Of a stretch of DNA of 64,000 bases, positions 1-11,399 are shown piece by piece. Location of the stretch: positions 1,713,736-1,777,735 of the forward strand of contig JAJEKV010000128.1 in assembly GCA_021234155.1 (NCBI GenBank), in the 5' to 3' direction. The DNA is from Isoetes taiwanensis (taxonomy: Eukaryota > Streptophyta > Lycopodiopsida > Isoetales > Isoetaceae). A program made the position numbers and the translations under genes. The number at the start of each line of letters is the position of its first letter. The stretch's first letter is position 1. Below the pieces are notes generated by a model. The model was not told the origin of the DNA. It ran no database searches and saw only the letters and a list, made by a program, of their open reading frames with translations.

Positions 1-379
1 TTCTTGAATTAAAAGCAAAATCCAGTATCAAAACTTGAGTCAGATCCCAGTCTCATATTGGAAGCAAAAACCTAGAGGAGATATAACGGTCGTTTTGTCG
101 GACTCTCGAATTGAGGAGAGCTCAATAGAACCTGTTTGTATTGTTCACAAGTCTTGAGCCCGGTTGGATTGTTTTGCCCCAGAAGACCATGTTCCAAAGT
201 TTATAGCTATTTTGCTCATCCGTGTTTAAGAATTTTACAACTGCAGCTCCATAACAAACACGTAACAAACACAGTCCGAGAATGGCAAATTTTTTTAAGA
301 CTATCCACATGTAGCCCCCAAGAAAAAATTGAAGTGGCAAAAAAACTATTTGCTTAGATAGGATGCTTATTTTAGTTAC

Positions 380-451
380 AGCTTTTTTAACTTCTTAAGA
401 TGGCCAAGCTCTAGAGGAATCTCTCCCGCAAAGTTATTATCACCTATCCAA
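380..451 (-). CDS. Leucine-rich-repeat exon (LRR receptor-like gene fragment)
   Basis: Read on the minus strand, a 72-nt block lies between a pyrimidine tract ending TTTTGCAG and a GTAACT donor. It encodes an LRR unit with core NNFAGEIPLELGHLKKL. Plant LRR receptor kinases of the LRR-VIII/XII type commonly encode each repeat in a single 72-nt exon, so length, splice signals and motif agree. I did not find neighbouring LRR exons or a kinase domain on either side, so this is either one exon of a gene running off the left edge or an isolated fragment. The motif is short, which limits certainty. Confidence 0.5.
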
Positions 452-1795
452 CTGCAAAAGAATGGTTAGTAGATTATACATATGTCTTTCTCTCTTGGCA
501 AAAACCAACAAAATCAATTTTGCAAGGAATATTCATGAAATCAAAATATTGGTATTGATTGATGCCATGCTAGATGCTGCCTAGTTATAACTTGTAGGCC
601 AACATGTCAGACATCCTAGACTAGACTACTCTAGACCTTATCAATGACATGGCTGTATACGATACTCTAGGGGAACGTCACATTCTCCGCCTTTGAATAA
701 GACTACCCTCATGATTATGCTAAGTCCTATTCCCTATTCGGACCTGCATCAACATTATAATCATATTTTAATACGAATGTTATAGCGTATACTCTAGGGG
801 GTATACTCTAGGGGACGTCACACTTCCACATTTAAATAATGCTATCCTCAGCATTACGATAAGTCCTATTCAAAACTGCATCAAGCTTAGAATCATATAC
901 TTTTTACACTTTGCATAATATTTACTTTAGAACAACACTTAATTTAAAATAAACTGTAAATTTCTTATGTCCTAGTCACTAGAACTATTAGAGTAGAGAT
1001 GCCACCTTCATAACATGTACTTGATGACGAGATTGGTCTGCTTATACAGGGTTTTCTTGGGCTCCTTTTGTGCATTTTTCAAATGCACTTTACATTCTAA
1101 ACCCATATTGGACTTGCATTGGTGTTAAATTATTTTAGCTGTGTCATTTTTTTGTTAAGGGCAACTAAAGGGTACAATATCTACAATAGTATGATTGATA
1201 GCTATTATCTAAACTCCAAGAACAAGGAGCATAAACTGAAGGCATGGAAAAGTCAAGAGAATCAGCAAATGGGTTGTAAGTTGTTTTCCGATTTCTACCA
1301 TATAGAGTTTTTGTTGTCTCCATTTGAAAATTCGGGGGACCTTAGTCGGGGTTGAGGACATGTCAATTGATTAAGCTTGGGCACTATGGTCTTGTTTAAG
1401 ACCTGTGGCAAACTTTCCTTTCAAACTCTTGGAATGGAATGTTCAAATTATTATCTTGCGAAGGAGAAAAGATTCGAGTATTCATGCAGAAATTTGGAGT
1501 TGGTTTAGAAGTTGCAGCAGGAATTCAGGAACCATTATCAGCATTCTTCCTCCACATACATTTACACAGATGTTGTAGGTACTCCAAAAATTTACAGGCA
1601 TGGGAAAATCAAATATATCTAGTGTATGATTTTCAGTTCAGGGACCTTACAGCTGCTACGATTCTAACCTAAAATCCAGACATCAAGGGTGAAGCGGGTA
1701 TGTATAGAGAGACCAAGGGATCTGTGTGGCCAGGTGATCTGTGTGATCAGTCTGAGTTAAGCTTTCTGCACTCAGAGGGCGCCAAATATTAAACT
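452..1795. other. Non-coding stretch, one degenerate tandem repeat
   Basis: No protein-coding segment is convincing here. Short open frames at 1119-1355 and 1439-1672 lack recognisable motifs. The only structure I can support is the imperfect duplication listed at 656-900. Confidence 0.5.
656..900. repeat. Imperfect tandem duplication, two units of about 115-130 bp
   Basis: The block 656-775 and the block 787-900 share the order TACTCTAGGGG, ACGTCACA, a TTTGAATAA/TTTAAATAA segment, CTATCCTCA/CTACCCTCA, TAAGTCCTATTC, CTGCATCAA and AATCATAT. The copies differ by substitutions and small indels, so the duplication is old. Function unknown. Confidence 0.7.
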
Positions 1796-2179
1796 TGTAC
1801 ACAAGGATGGTATTAGGAAGGTCAATGCCCTAATACGGTATTAGGATGGTAAATGCCCTAATACGCCGTATGTATTGGGAGTCATGACCCCAATCATACG
1901 CTGCCTTTGTGTGTATCATCTTTGGCCGAAAAGGTGAAAGCCAAAGGCAGAAGGAGGAGGTAAAAAGGGAACTAGATCTATTTAAAGAGGGGGCCTTTAT
2001 GGAGGAAGGGACGTTACATTCTACATGACTTTTTCCATTGGCTATGCCCTATGCCAGTTCTCAGCTCGGTGGGTGATCCATTGGTTGGATCTACGGTTGG
2101 GCGGCGAGATCTTTACCTTTCCTTGCAATCACTTAGGTTCTGTGTGGACTTGGTGAGATTTCTCTTGCAGTTCGTAACA
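1796..2179 (+). mobile_element. Candidate LTR of a plus-strand LTR retrotransposon
   Basis: The segment begins TGTACACAAGG and ends TTCGTAACA, giving TGT...ACA ends. It contains a TATTTAAAG TATA-like box near 1978. A short internal duplication at about 1808-1865 repeats GGTATTAGGA followed by ATGCCCTAATACG. Directly after it comes TGGTGCTTTCACTGAGAG, which resembles the leader found just inside the 5' LTR of many plant Ty3/gypsy elements. The partner LTR was not found, so the left boundary is an estimate. Confidence 0.5.
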
Positions 2180-2225
2180 GTGGTGCTTTCACTGAGAGCT
2201 TTTTGAGTTGGTGTACGGAGGCAAG

Positions 2226-2372
2226 ATGATGAAGCGAGTTGAAGATGTTGAGCGTAGTGCAGGCGATGGTGAAGAGCAGGGTTTGTTTGAGAGTCTGGAA
2301 CGAGGTAGTTCTTCACGTACTAAAGCTAAACAGCGAAAAGTAAAGTTTGCAACGCAAGAGTCAGCCAAGGAG
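2226..2372 (+). pseudogene. Start of a gag-like reading frame, cut off by an insertion
   Basis: An ATG 46 nt after the putative LTR end opens a charged frame (MMKRVEDVERSAG...) of about 49 codons. It runs into the LTR that begins at 2373, where the stop codon falls in the inserted sequence. Position after the LTR suggests the first codons of gag, but there is no domain to confirm it. The remainder of this element was not identified elsewhere in the window. Confidence 0.35.
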
Positions 2373-2803
2373 TGATACAAACGGTCTTTTCTGCCTGCAA
2401 AAACTGACAAACACGGTTAATCAGAATGATCTAGAACTCCAGATCAAGCTCTTTCGGACTACTTATCCACCCAACCGGGCTCTTGATTTGTAAACACGGC
2501 GAAGACTGGCTTAAACGCTTCCCAACTCTGAGAGTCTCTATCCAACTCGTAGCCTCTCGGGATTCTTCAGGTTAATCTAAACTTCGAAATTATTCAATTA
2601 GCAATTACTAGATTCAGAGCAAGCTTGGCAAGCGGACCATAAGACACTTCCGGCTTCCCTCTTTGGTTCTCCGATCGATGGCTTCCTATACTACTTTTTT
2701 AAAAGGTATTTTTCTAGCTAAATCAGGATTCCCTTGCTCTTTTATGCCAAATCCAGAGCTTCTTTTCTACTGATCAGGCTGGGGGTTGCATTTAGGACAA
2801 CCA
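2373..2803 (-). mobile_element. 3' LTR of a gag-only Ty3-type element
   Basis: This 431-bp block is a near copy of 4641-5068. Both begin TGATACAAA on the plus strand and end at GGACAA(C/T)CA. For the minus-strand element this copy is the 3' LTR: the adjacent internal side carries a polypurine-like tract on the minus strand (AGAAAACGCAGTAAAGAA). The two LTRs differ at scattered bases and in several homopolymer lengths, which fits age or assembly noise. Confidence 0.8.
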
Positions 2804-3559
2804 TTCTTTACTGCGTTTTCTACGTTGCAAATTCTTAACCATTTCGTTCTTTACATAGTTCGTTGTTTGTATTTAAGCGATATTTAATTCCAATAGTTCC
2901 TTTATATAGCTTTAACATTTCAATGGTTTATAAACTATAGTTTAATACCCCTAAGGTTAAATGTTTAATCAAATAAAAAGCCCTTGCCTCTGTGTTTGTC
3001 TCTGCAAATCCTTTCTCTGAACCACGCCCCCAAGCTAGTGCCATATCAATTCCCTTCCTTCCCAAGGCTGATCGCCCTCGATCATCTCTGCCTTAGGGAA
3101 ATAACAATCTTTCCCAAAGCTAGTCAACTGACTATCCGCTTTGCTGGAATATTCACCTTTCTTTCCAAGCTAGTCACCTGACTACCTGCTTTGAAAGGAT
3201 TTCTTCTAGGCTGGTAACTTACCATCTGCCTAACAATTCTAAGGGTCGGCTTACACGTCTTTGCGATCCGCGATTTGCCCCTTCTAATTCTAGAGCAACA
3301 TTCATTTGAAACTAAACTTTCATTATCTCAAACCAAATGAATACAATGCTCAAACCATACAACAAACACATGTCTACACTGACGTGTTACTCTACTTATC
3401 TATAACCGATTTGAAGCCCGACTCCTTTCATAAGCTTCCGCTTTTCTTTGTCGGACTTGGCGTTAGGAACCTTCTGTGAACTTTTTCAGAACTTGTACGA
3501 AAACCGCGAACATGGGCAATCCGCTAGATGTTAGGGCTTTTGCTCGAGTATCCTCCTTC

Positions 3560-4620
3560 GATTGCTTTTTTAACCGCTTTTAGATATAACTTTTGGGCAT
3601 TGATTCTTATAGTGCGGACCTCCACATATGAAACATCCTCGGGGTGCTTTTGTTCGCCTTTGGCCGTTCAGATTCCCCATTGCTTCCTTCAGATGCGGTT
3701 TCTTCATTGCTAAGCATGGCACTTACTCGACACCTCTTATTCTCTCTTTGGATGCCTTGCCATTATCTGGCTTAAAATTTTTTTTCCCCCGAGGGTACCC
3801 TCCCGGATATCATACCGCATTATACTAGGATTGAGTTTCATCTCGCAGCTTCAGCTTTTCGTGACCGCTTCATCAATAGTCGATGGTTCGCTAAACATAG
3901 CTCACGCATATAATGGATCTCGCTGATCCGGCTACAAATTTTTGCGTCACTTCACTCAGGAGAGTCCTCTGATTGTAATTCTCCCCATCCGCACCGGGCT
4001 AAGTAGGAGAACTTGGAGTAAAAATGATAAAATCGATTCATGTTTCTTTGGCGTAAAAGATCCCAATCGCTTTTTAAGATCCGGATAATAATTTGCATGC
4101 AAGTTGTGCGACTCGAATGCTTTTCTAAAAGTCTGCCTGAGTTTTTATCCGAGGTAACAATTTCTTCCGGCCCTTGCCACCATATTCTGGCTACATCGGT
4201 TAAATATTTGTCCATAGCTTGCAGTTTCGTTTCCTCAGTAGCTTTAACCCTTTCAAAGAAACTTTCCCCCGCCGGGAATCCCGGAATCGGCTGGCGGACT
4301 GCGTTATCTCCCACGATATTAAGATTCCTTCTACCTTCTCCAACCATTTAATGGGACCTGTTACGGCATTGGCAACTGCAGTAGGAGAATCGGTGGTGGT
4401 GGAGTAAGCTGGTAGGCGTGTTTGCAAGCAAATGCTGGAATATGTCCGGGCGATGCCCAAACGTAATTGCTACATATTCAAGTTTCCTTTGATTTTCCTC
4501 AAAACTAGTAGATGTAGGCATGCCAACTGGATCGCAATGCAAAGCTAAAGCATTCATAGCCCGATTATCTTGGTACGTGGGAAGATTAAATTTGTTCGGG
4601 CCATTACAGGATCTTAGGAT
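3560..4620 (-). pseudogene. Decayed Ty3-type Gag with CCHC zinc knuckle
   Basis: Read from the primer site leftwards, three overlapping frames form a Gag: a leader with an ATG near 4606 or 4556, a capsid-like core at 3952-4347 (KYLTDVARIWWQGPEE and YHFYSKFSYLARCGWGELQ), and a zinc knuckle at 3597-3635 reading CFICGGPHYKNQC, that is C-X2-C-X4-H-X4-C. Gag packages the element RNA; the knuckle binds nucleic acid. Frame changes between the parts show that it is not intact. No protease, RT or integrase lies between the two LTRs, so this is a non-autonomous element that would depend on a partner. Confidence 0.75.
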
Positions 4621-4626
4621 GTTACC

Positions 4627-4638
4627 GCTCTGATACCA
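4627..4638 (-). promoter_or_regulatory. Primer-binding site complementary to initiator Met-tRNA
   Basis: On the minus strand the LTR ends ...TTGTATCA, then AT, then TGGTATCAGAGC. The 12-nt TGGTATCAGAGC is the standard plant Met-tRNA primer site. It fixes the element orientation as minus and makes 4641-5068 the 5' LTR. Confidence 0.85.
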
Positions 4639-4640
4639 AT

Positions 4641-5068
4641 TGATACAAAGCGGTCTTTTTCTACCGCAAAAATTGACAAACACGGTTAATCGTAATGATC
4701 TAGAACTCGGATCAAGCTATCTCCGGACTACTTATCCACCCAACCGGCTCTTGATTTGCAAACCGCGGTAAAGACGGGCTTAAACTCTTCCTAACTCGAG
4801 AGTCGCTATCCAACCGTAGCCTCTCCGGGATTCTCGGGTTAATCTAAACTCGAAATTATTCAATTAGCAATTACTAGCAGCTCAGGAGCAAGCTTGGCAA
4901 GCGGACCATAAAAGACACTTCAGGCTTCCCTCTTTGGTTCTCCCGATCGATGGCTTCCTATACTACTTTTTTAAAGGTATTTTCTAGCTAAATCAGATTC
5001 CCTTGCTCTTTATGCCAACCGCTTCTTTTCTACAGATCCGGGCTGGTTCGGTTGCATTAGGACAATCA
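4641..5068 (-). mobile_element. 5' LTR of the gag-only Ty3-type element
   Basis: Partner of the LTR at 2373-2803 and 428 bp long. It is followed on the right by a second, partial copy of its own edge: GGACAATCATTCTTTATCGCATTCA and then GGACAACCATTCTCG (5060-5098). So the boundary is unusual and no clean target-site duplication is visible. Confidence 0.8.
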
Positions 5069-5119
5069 TTCTTTATCGCATTCAGGACAACCATTCTCGA
5101 ACAACAGATCGTTGGTTGA

Positions 5120-6200
5120 TTTTCACTTTACGTGGTATGAAATGTTTTGAGGCGAAAGCCATTAACCGCTGTAGGTAATGGAGTTCCATCTAACTCGGCC
5201 ACCTGGAAAACGCTTTGGGTTGAACCACTTGAACAATTTGATAAGGGCCAAGCCAATCAAACTTTAAGCTTACCGGAAAATTTTGTATCGAGAATCATAA
5301 AGAAGAACCAAATCTCCTTCTTTGAATGTTTTGTCTTGGGACGTTTGTCATGTAAAGATTTTTTGCAATCTGTTGTCCATGAAGAACACGAATATAAGCA
5401 TCCCTTCTAAGTTCATCCAACATTTCCAATTGATAAACCCTTTCTTTGAGTGCAAAGAAGCGGATTATGGGCGAGCTGCTTGAAAACGGAGAGTTGGAAG
5501 GATGTATTCAAACGGCATGAGAGCTTCTTGACCATAAACCAATTTGAAAGGAGTGTGACTGTAGCTATTTTTGAAACAAGTATTGTAAGCCCAAAGAAAC
5601 GGTAGGAAGCTTGGTTTTGCAAAATCGGAGGAAGCGTCACAATTGTGACCGAGTTTTGTTGGTGCTTTCACCAAACCGTTCCTCGAGGGTAGTAAGGTGT
5701 GCTCTTGTGATGATGTATTAGGAGATAATCACATCGACTCCTTGATGGTATGATTGATAAAATGGACACCACGATCACCGACCAGCCCGTGGGGCAGTAA
5801 TCGCGTGATGATTTGTTGATAGATGACCTTGGTCGTTGCTTGCCGGTGTTGTCGGAAGCGCGCACTTTCCGCCCATTTGGTAGCGTTAGTCGATTGAGAA
5901 CGGAAGACAGCGGCACGGGTGTGCCGCCAGAGGATCGATGGGTCCCACAAAATCCATTCCCCATTTGCTGAAGGAAGTGGAAGTGCGACCGGCCGCAAAG
6001 GGAAGAGCGCCACGGCGCCCCAACCCGCCGGGCAAGCATCACAATACGCGGCGGGCGGAGCGTCTTTGAAGAGCGGGCCAAAAATAACCAAGAAGAAGGA
6101 TTTTTTCGCGCCGTGGTGTCACCATGAAAATGACCACCACCGAGGCCCTTCATGGGCTTCTCGAACAATATCCGGGACCTCATGAGGGAGAACACGGGTC
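5120..6200 (-). pseudogene. Ty3/gypsy integrase, frameshifted and 3'-truncated
   Basis: Minus-strand frames carry integrase landmarks in order: ANGEWILWDPS (core, first acidic region, near 5.98 kb), GDRGVHFINHTIKE (second acidic region, near 5.77 kb), then PFLWAYNTCFKNSYSHTPFKLVYGQEA (about 5.5-5.6 kb), the conserved segment after the catalytic core. The C-terminal part continues to about 5.13 kb and then meets the unrelated LTR at 5068. Several frame changes break the reading. Integrase joins element cDNA to the host chromosome; in this copy it cannot be functional. Confidence 0.8.
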
Positions 6201-6439
6201 GGGCCCGGGATCCTTACCCTTTTGTAAAGATGGCTCGCGAACCATGGTGTAGTCACCGGACCTCGCGGAGAAATTGGTGTCGGTTTGGGATTGTCGCTAT
6301 CGAGAGAGCGTGGCATCCTCTCGGTGGAAGAGCACCGTGAGGAGATATCTGGCGAAAAGTCATGGAACCAATGTGGTGTTGCCGCGACCGAAAGAGTTGA
6401 AGGCGTCGAGGAAAGGCGTCCCGAGACTCCATTGGAGGG

Positions 6440-6625
6440 ATCATCCGTGGATGCGTGAAAGATAATCCGACAACATGAGATTTGCCTCGCCTTGTGAACA
6501 ATTTCAAAAGGTGCAAATTCTTGCAGAAGAAGGACCCAACGAGCAATGCGGCCCGTGGGCGTGGATTTGTTGATCAAATAAAGAAGTGCTTGGTGGTCAA
6601 TAAAGAATTTGATCCGACCGCCCAA
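6440..6625 (-). pseudogene. Ty3/gypsy RNase H domain
   Basis: A minus-strand frame reads FFIDHQALLYLINKS followed by GRIARWVLLLQEF and FEIVHKARQ. This matches the RNase H region of Ty3/gypsy polyproteins (typically F.v.tDH.aL.yL...G...RW...L.ef.f.i.y..G). It lies between RT and integrase, as expected. Its frame runs on into the integrase side without further domains. Confidence 0.8.
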
Positions 6626-6873
6626 AAGATAGTGACGGGAAGCGTTGGATTACGTAAAATTAAACCCAAGGCTTCACGCTCTGGCGTGGCGAGTAGTTGC
6701 GCCAGCCAGAATTGAGTTTTAAATTTGGCATATCGGTTTTGGTTTGTCGCTGTGCGATCATATTCTTGAGAAAGAACGGCTCAATAGCAAACGGCAGAGA
6801 CATCGACATGAACATGAAAGGGCTTGTCCCATTGAGGAGGAACAAGAACCGGGGCCTCGAGTAAGCAAGAGCT

Positions 6874-7645
6874 TCAAGCGTTGAAAGCAACATCCGCCTG
6901 GGAATTCCAAGCCCGTGGATTCATCACCGTGAGTTTATGAATGGGATCTGCAATGGCTGCAAGTCCAGGAATGAAGGTGGAGTAATAATTGACCTTACCC
7001 AGGAAAGAGCGTGTCTCCTTGATATTGGCTGGTGCTTGAGCCTTGAGCACACAACTGATTTTGGCAGGATCCGTGGTGATACCTGCTTTGCTGACAACGT
7101 GTCCCAAAAAGGAACCAAGTGACGCTTAAAGGTGCATTTCGGGATTGAGACTAATGCGGACTCATCACATTGAAAAGGCGAGTTCCAATTTATCCAAATG
7201 GTCAGCCATGGAACTGTAGGCAGAGAAGTCATCTTGAAAAATTTGCAAGAAGGGATTTTCCTTCATAAAATCATGAAAGACTGAGAGCATGATGCGTTGA
7301 AACGTTGATGGAGAGTTTGATAATCCAAAAGGAACCACCTTGTAGGCAAAAAACTGCCCCTGGGGTGGTGAAAGTAGTCTTGAGTTGATGCATTCTTTGA
7401 TTGAGATCCGATTGTAGCGAGAGAAAAACCATCCATGAAGGAGTACATCTCATGTCCGGCAACCTCTTCCAGAACCTGAATGCGGAAGGGAAGTGGAAAA
7501 TGATCACGCCCGTGGCTGATTGAGTTTTTGGTAGTCCACGCAAACGCCGGATCTTACCATTATGTTTGAGTGCAATGACGATGGGGCTCACCCATTGAGA
7601 ATGTTTGACCTCATAGATCAAACCTGCAAAGAAGGAGTTTGTCAA
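6874..7645 (-). pseudogene. Ty3/gypsy reverse transcriptase, frameshifted
   Basis: Landmarks on the minus strand: SQWVSPIVIALKHNGKIR (near 7.58 kb), YSFMDGFSLATI (near 7.44 kb), IFQDDFSAYSSMADHL (near 7.22 kb; this is the YxDD box with Phe-Gln before DD), and GHVVSKAGITTDPAKI followed by SFLGKVNYYSTFIPGLA (7.1-6.95 kb). The order and the DDFS sequence fit the Ty3/gypsy Tat/Athila-like side of the family. At least two frame changes separate the parts. Confidence 0.85.
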
Positions 7646-8172
7646 TTTCCGCCTTGGACGCGATCACGGTAATTGGGGTTGAGCCGCATGCTTGCGTTGC
7701 TATCCGGGCGTGCATCGATTTGGTAGGAATGGTGAGTTCCCCAAGGTTTTGTTGAAAAGATCTCTCGTAGCTCGTGCTTAAAATGTGTTTGAACTTTTGA
7801 ACAAATGCGGACGGCCCCACTATTACGATAGGGGGTCGGAAGATTTGGCAATGCGAGTTGGTGATTGTTGCCCACGCCCACTATCTCGACCCGAGAGTCC
7901 TAATATGGGGATAACTTCCGTCCCGGACAATATGAGCAGGAGGTTGAAGCATGACAGATCGTGGCACTCTGCGTGGTGAAGAAGAGAGGTTGTTGAGTTT
8001 CATCAAGCAAAGGTTGCTTCATGACAAAGATGTACGCCGGCATGAGCCGCAGGAGGTTCAACATCTGAAAAGTGATCAACACGCGTTGGATCGGGACATT
8101 GCAAGGAGCCGTGTAAGGGTCAAGCAAAGCAGCCATACCTGGTCTCGATCAAGAGTCATTTATCCCCAAGGA

Positions 8173-8700
8173 TCAAAGATACTCGGGGTAGGATGAGCCA
8201 GAGTGCACTTCGTTGGTGGAGCCTCGAGCGTGATAGATATTCGAAGCGCCTTGTAATCGATTAATGAAAGAGGGTTGGCATTGTCGAACGAAATGATTTT
8301 TACTCGGTTTCGTGTCCATAGTGGCATTGAGGTGACCATCTGTGATGACTAAACGTCCGTGTGATAATGGATACTCTTGGCTTTGGCGGAGAAAAGGTCT
8401 CCCGACCAACATTTCATAATCACGGATCTTCCCGGCCTTCCAAACACCAAATTCCAAGGGGGAATCGGAGATCACCAATGTTGATGTGAAGAAGAGCGTG
8501 ACACCTTGTGGTCTCGTGATATGGCCATTGTAATTTGATGTCATATGGGGCCACGATAGAGTTGTTTGATGCCCATTTGTTTGGCGGAGTTTATCCGTGA
8601 TGAGATTGATGTACGCTACCTCCATCAATTTGAACATGATTGACTTGTTGATTGCCCACCGTGGCATGTAAAGTGGGTGTAGAGGTAGCAACTTGACTAA
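8173..8700 (-). pseudogene. Ty3/gypsy aspartic protease region
   Basis: Between Gag and RT, a minus-strand frame reads LHATVGNQQVNHVQIDGGSV near 8.6 kb. The DGG sits where a retropepsin D-T/S-G would be, followed by a hydrophobic strand. Downstream frames keep a folded-domain look (VGRPFLRQSQ, HGRLVITDG) but switch phase. The protease call rests on this motif and on position. Confidence 0.55.
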
Positions 8701-9129
8701 CCAAAACAGTCGGGAGTGGTGCTTTGGTCCTTGAGAGCGGATGAGAGTTTCAAAATTGTTGCCAAACTTAAGGGAATTTTGATTTTGCTAGCTCCTCTTG
8801 GAGTTCGAGGCACATGAGGAAAAGGATCTGCTGGATCCACAAGGGCTGGAGGCGTGGTAACGAAGCAAAGCAACTTCTTTGAGTAGGTCAACTTTTGCGG
8901 CTATATTTGGATATGTGCGAGGCGTGGAGGTTGAGACGTGGAAGGTGCGCCTTTGTCTATGTTGAGCTCTAGTGGTGGCATGAACATTAGCCAAGCGCAG
9001 GCGGCCTTATTGCATGAGGTTGAGAATGCTTTAACGAACTTTAGGCATGACATGCGGCATGAGTTTCTCCAAGTGCAAAGTGAACCTTTTTTCAGCGTCA
9101 TGAGGAATGGTGTCGACCGCAAAGGCGTT

Positions 9130-10771
9130 CTATGTGCCATTGGGAATAATGGTTAAGGGACGCGTGGCATACGGTTCCGGCATGAAACCAAACCAACCCA
9201 ATTTGACTACCGGATTTGGAGGATTAAGAGCCCGAAAAATTTCTTCCCCGCGGCTTGTTGATCCATCACGAGGTTGATTGGGCGGAGCTGGTTGATAGCG
9301 CGGATTGCCGAGGCGCGCGAGGTGGCTTGGGCGGAAGAACAGACGCCGGGCCTTGTTTTCCGCTGGCAATCCGCAGTTGGTAAGTCGTGGGAGGCGACCG
9401 AGGTGGTCCGCGATTGGTGTGAAGAAAGACTGAACTTGTGGAAGTTGAGGACATGCCGCGGTGGTATGACCCCATTCGTGATGATGATAACATTGAGCTT
9501 TAGAATGATCAAAAGGGGCGGTGTTGGGTCCCCGTTGTTGCTCCGGTTGCTGATAGAGTTGATTGATTGAGCCCTGCAGGTGGTTGCGGGCTGGTATTGC
9601 ATTAGTCCGAGGTGTTGTTTGCACTTGATAAACCATCTTGTTGCGGAAGGTGTAGGATGAGCGCGAAAAGTGCACTCTTCCGCGGGCATGATTGCACATG
9701 TTGCATCTTTTACAATGAGGGGCCATTGGTGGAGTTGCATTCATTTGCCAAGTGGCCTTGGTATTTGCGGATATGGCACCAGATCATCGCTTTGTGGATT
9801 ACGCGTTGAGGTTGAGGTTGGACAGCAGGGGAACCATGGCCAGGTGGTATGAAAGGGAGCTCTGAAGAGCCACGCCGGGGAGGAAACATTGACCGAGTGA
9901 TTGACAAGGTCGATAGGCCCTGCTCCAAAGTCTTCGCATGCGCAGTATTCGGGCCATGAGTCGGATAGCCGAGGAAGTCCTTGGAGAAACCGGACCAAGA
10001 TCCGGCTCGTGGTGGGGTACTCCTTGAGTTTGCTGAAAGCGAATGTGAAGACGACCGCCAAAATCAGGCGGACTCTCAGTGGGTTCTTGTTGAAGGTCAT
10101 TGAGTTGCTTGAGATGAAGTTGATCATCATTCGTGGTCCCATAGTGAGAAAGAAAGGCAGTTCTCATTTTGGACCAATCTTGTTTCCAAATGGCTTTTGT
10201 TGGACATTAGCCATTGATGAGGAGAGCCCGAAGGTGGTGGAAAAGATGTGGAATTTCAGTTGAGGTTGTGCATGACCATTGAGGACAGCCAGAGCCTCAA
10301 ATTCTTCCATGTGGGCCCGAGCACTTTGGTTTAATGGTTTGCCTTCGTGTTGCCAAAGGTAGGATAAGTCGGAAAAGAGACATGTGGATATCCCCGTCGC
10401 CCGGTAGGAGATGATGGTTGTGAAGGCGAGAGGTGTATGGCGGAAGAATGAGGGATGTAGGCATGTTCGGGGTAAGGAAAGTAAGGTTGAGAAGGTTGAG
10501 CGATGGGGCTCTGATAGTGTTGAGGTGACCGAGGTCGCGGAGCAATGTTTGCACGCTTTGAGGCGGGAACTGGGACGAGGACAGACGGGGAGGGGTAGGT
10601 GGGCCGACCGAGCCCTAGACCAATGTGGCCTCCCTCAATGTCATGGCAAGAGCCATACATGTGTAATGCCTTCCCTTCGATGATGGCACTCCGCAGACGC
10701 CGTCTGGGAAAGGAGTTCTTCGGCGTGAAGTTTCGATGTACATGGCAATCGTAAGAAAAATCGAATCGCAC
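9130..10771 (-). pseudogene. Ty3/gypsy Gag with two zinc-knuckle remnants
   Basis: Three frames together look like Gag. 10331-10771 is a proline- and serine-rich N-terminal part. 9799-10167 contains a capsid-like stretch (TAFLSHYGTTNDDQLHLKQL). 9130-9930 carries two knuckle-like motifs, WCHIRKYQGHLANEC (near 9.77 kb) and CYHHHEWGHTTAACP (near 9.48 kb). Both have lost or replaced a cysteine of the usual C-X2-C-X4-H-X4-C. Gag position just inside the right-hand LTR sets minus orientation. Confidence 0.65.
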
Positions 10772-10873
10772 CGCGGCTGAAGGGCGGCGGTGTTTGGGGT
10801 TCGGGTTCGAACTCTCGCAAAGACGACCCTCTATGAGGACCCGTGGATCTAATCAGGGAGAATCCGGGGACTA

Positions 10874-11399
10874 TGTCACGCCGGGATTTGCAAGAAGAGA
10901 ACAAGAAAGTAACGAAAAGAGAACAATGAGAGGAAAATGATAAGCTTCCTTGATATCAATGATGAACATACATGAGCTCTCTGAATCGAGAGAAGATCAA
11001 ATTAGACAAGACTCAAAACTCATCTAAAAATCATGTGCTAGCTCTACTCATATATATAGTACAATGGCCTTTGGCCCAATATAGACACTCCGATCGATCT
11101 GGCGTCGACTCACGGAAGGCTGATTTCCTGAGGAATCTTGGCGGTGCCTCTTGAAGTGCCTTAGAATCACGCCGGATGTCGACGTCTTGGGCGGTGACGG
11201 GCCATCACTTGTCCGGAGCCTCCTTTTACGATAGCGCCTTTGATGCGTGGTCTCGGCCTTTTGGTCTGGTCTATTTGGAGCCTTTGATGGCTAAACCGCG
11301 GTTGGTCGGGATCCTTGTTCTGACCTGGTCCGTCGTATGCATGAATAGTCCTGTACCAGGAGGCACAGGACTAACAGGGTACCAGCCAGATCTTTAACA
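10874..11399 (-). mobile_element. 5' LTR of the minus-strand Ty3/gypsy element
   Basis: Plus-strand ends are TGTCACGCCGGG and ...GATCTTTAACA, so both strands start TGT and end ACA. A TATATATAGTACAATGG segment near 11.05 kb may be the promoter. The 3' LTR expected left of the integrase is absent; the sequence there is interrupted near 5.1 kb. I could not identify a primer-binding site with confidence. Confidence 0.6.

Noticed and set aside
1439-1672. Malectin-like domain of an LRR receptor kinase
   Set aside because: A few residues (for example NSGTIISILPPHTFT in one frame) recall the domain, but no frame carries the framework; similarity too weak to annotate.
5147-10263. Several plus-strand open frames of 80-120 codons, such as 5919-6185, 6482-6715 and 9901-10263
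   Set aside because: They lie opposite the minus-strand gypsy pol and gag and show no domain of their own; they are shadows of GC-rich codons on the other strand.
10795-10830. tRNA gene, because GGTTCGAACTC resembles a B box
   Set aside because: No matching A box or cloverleaf around it, and it lies inside the gag leader of the gypsy element.
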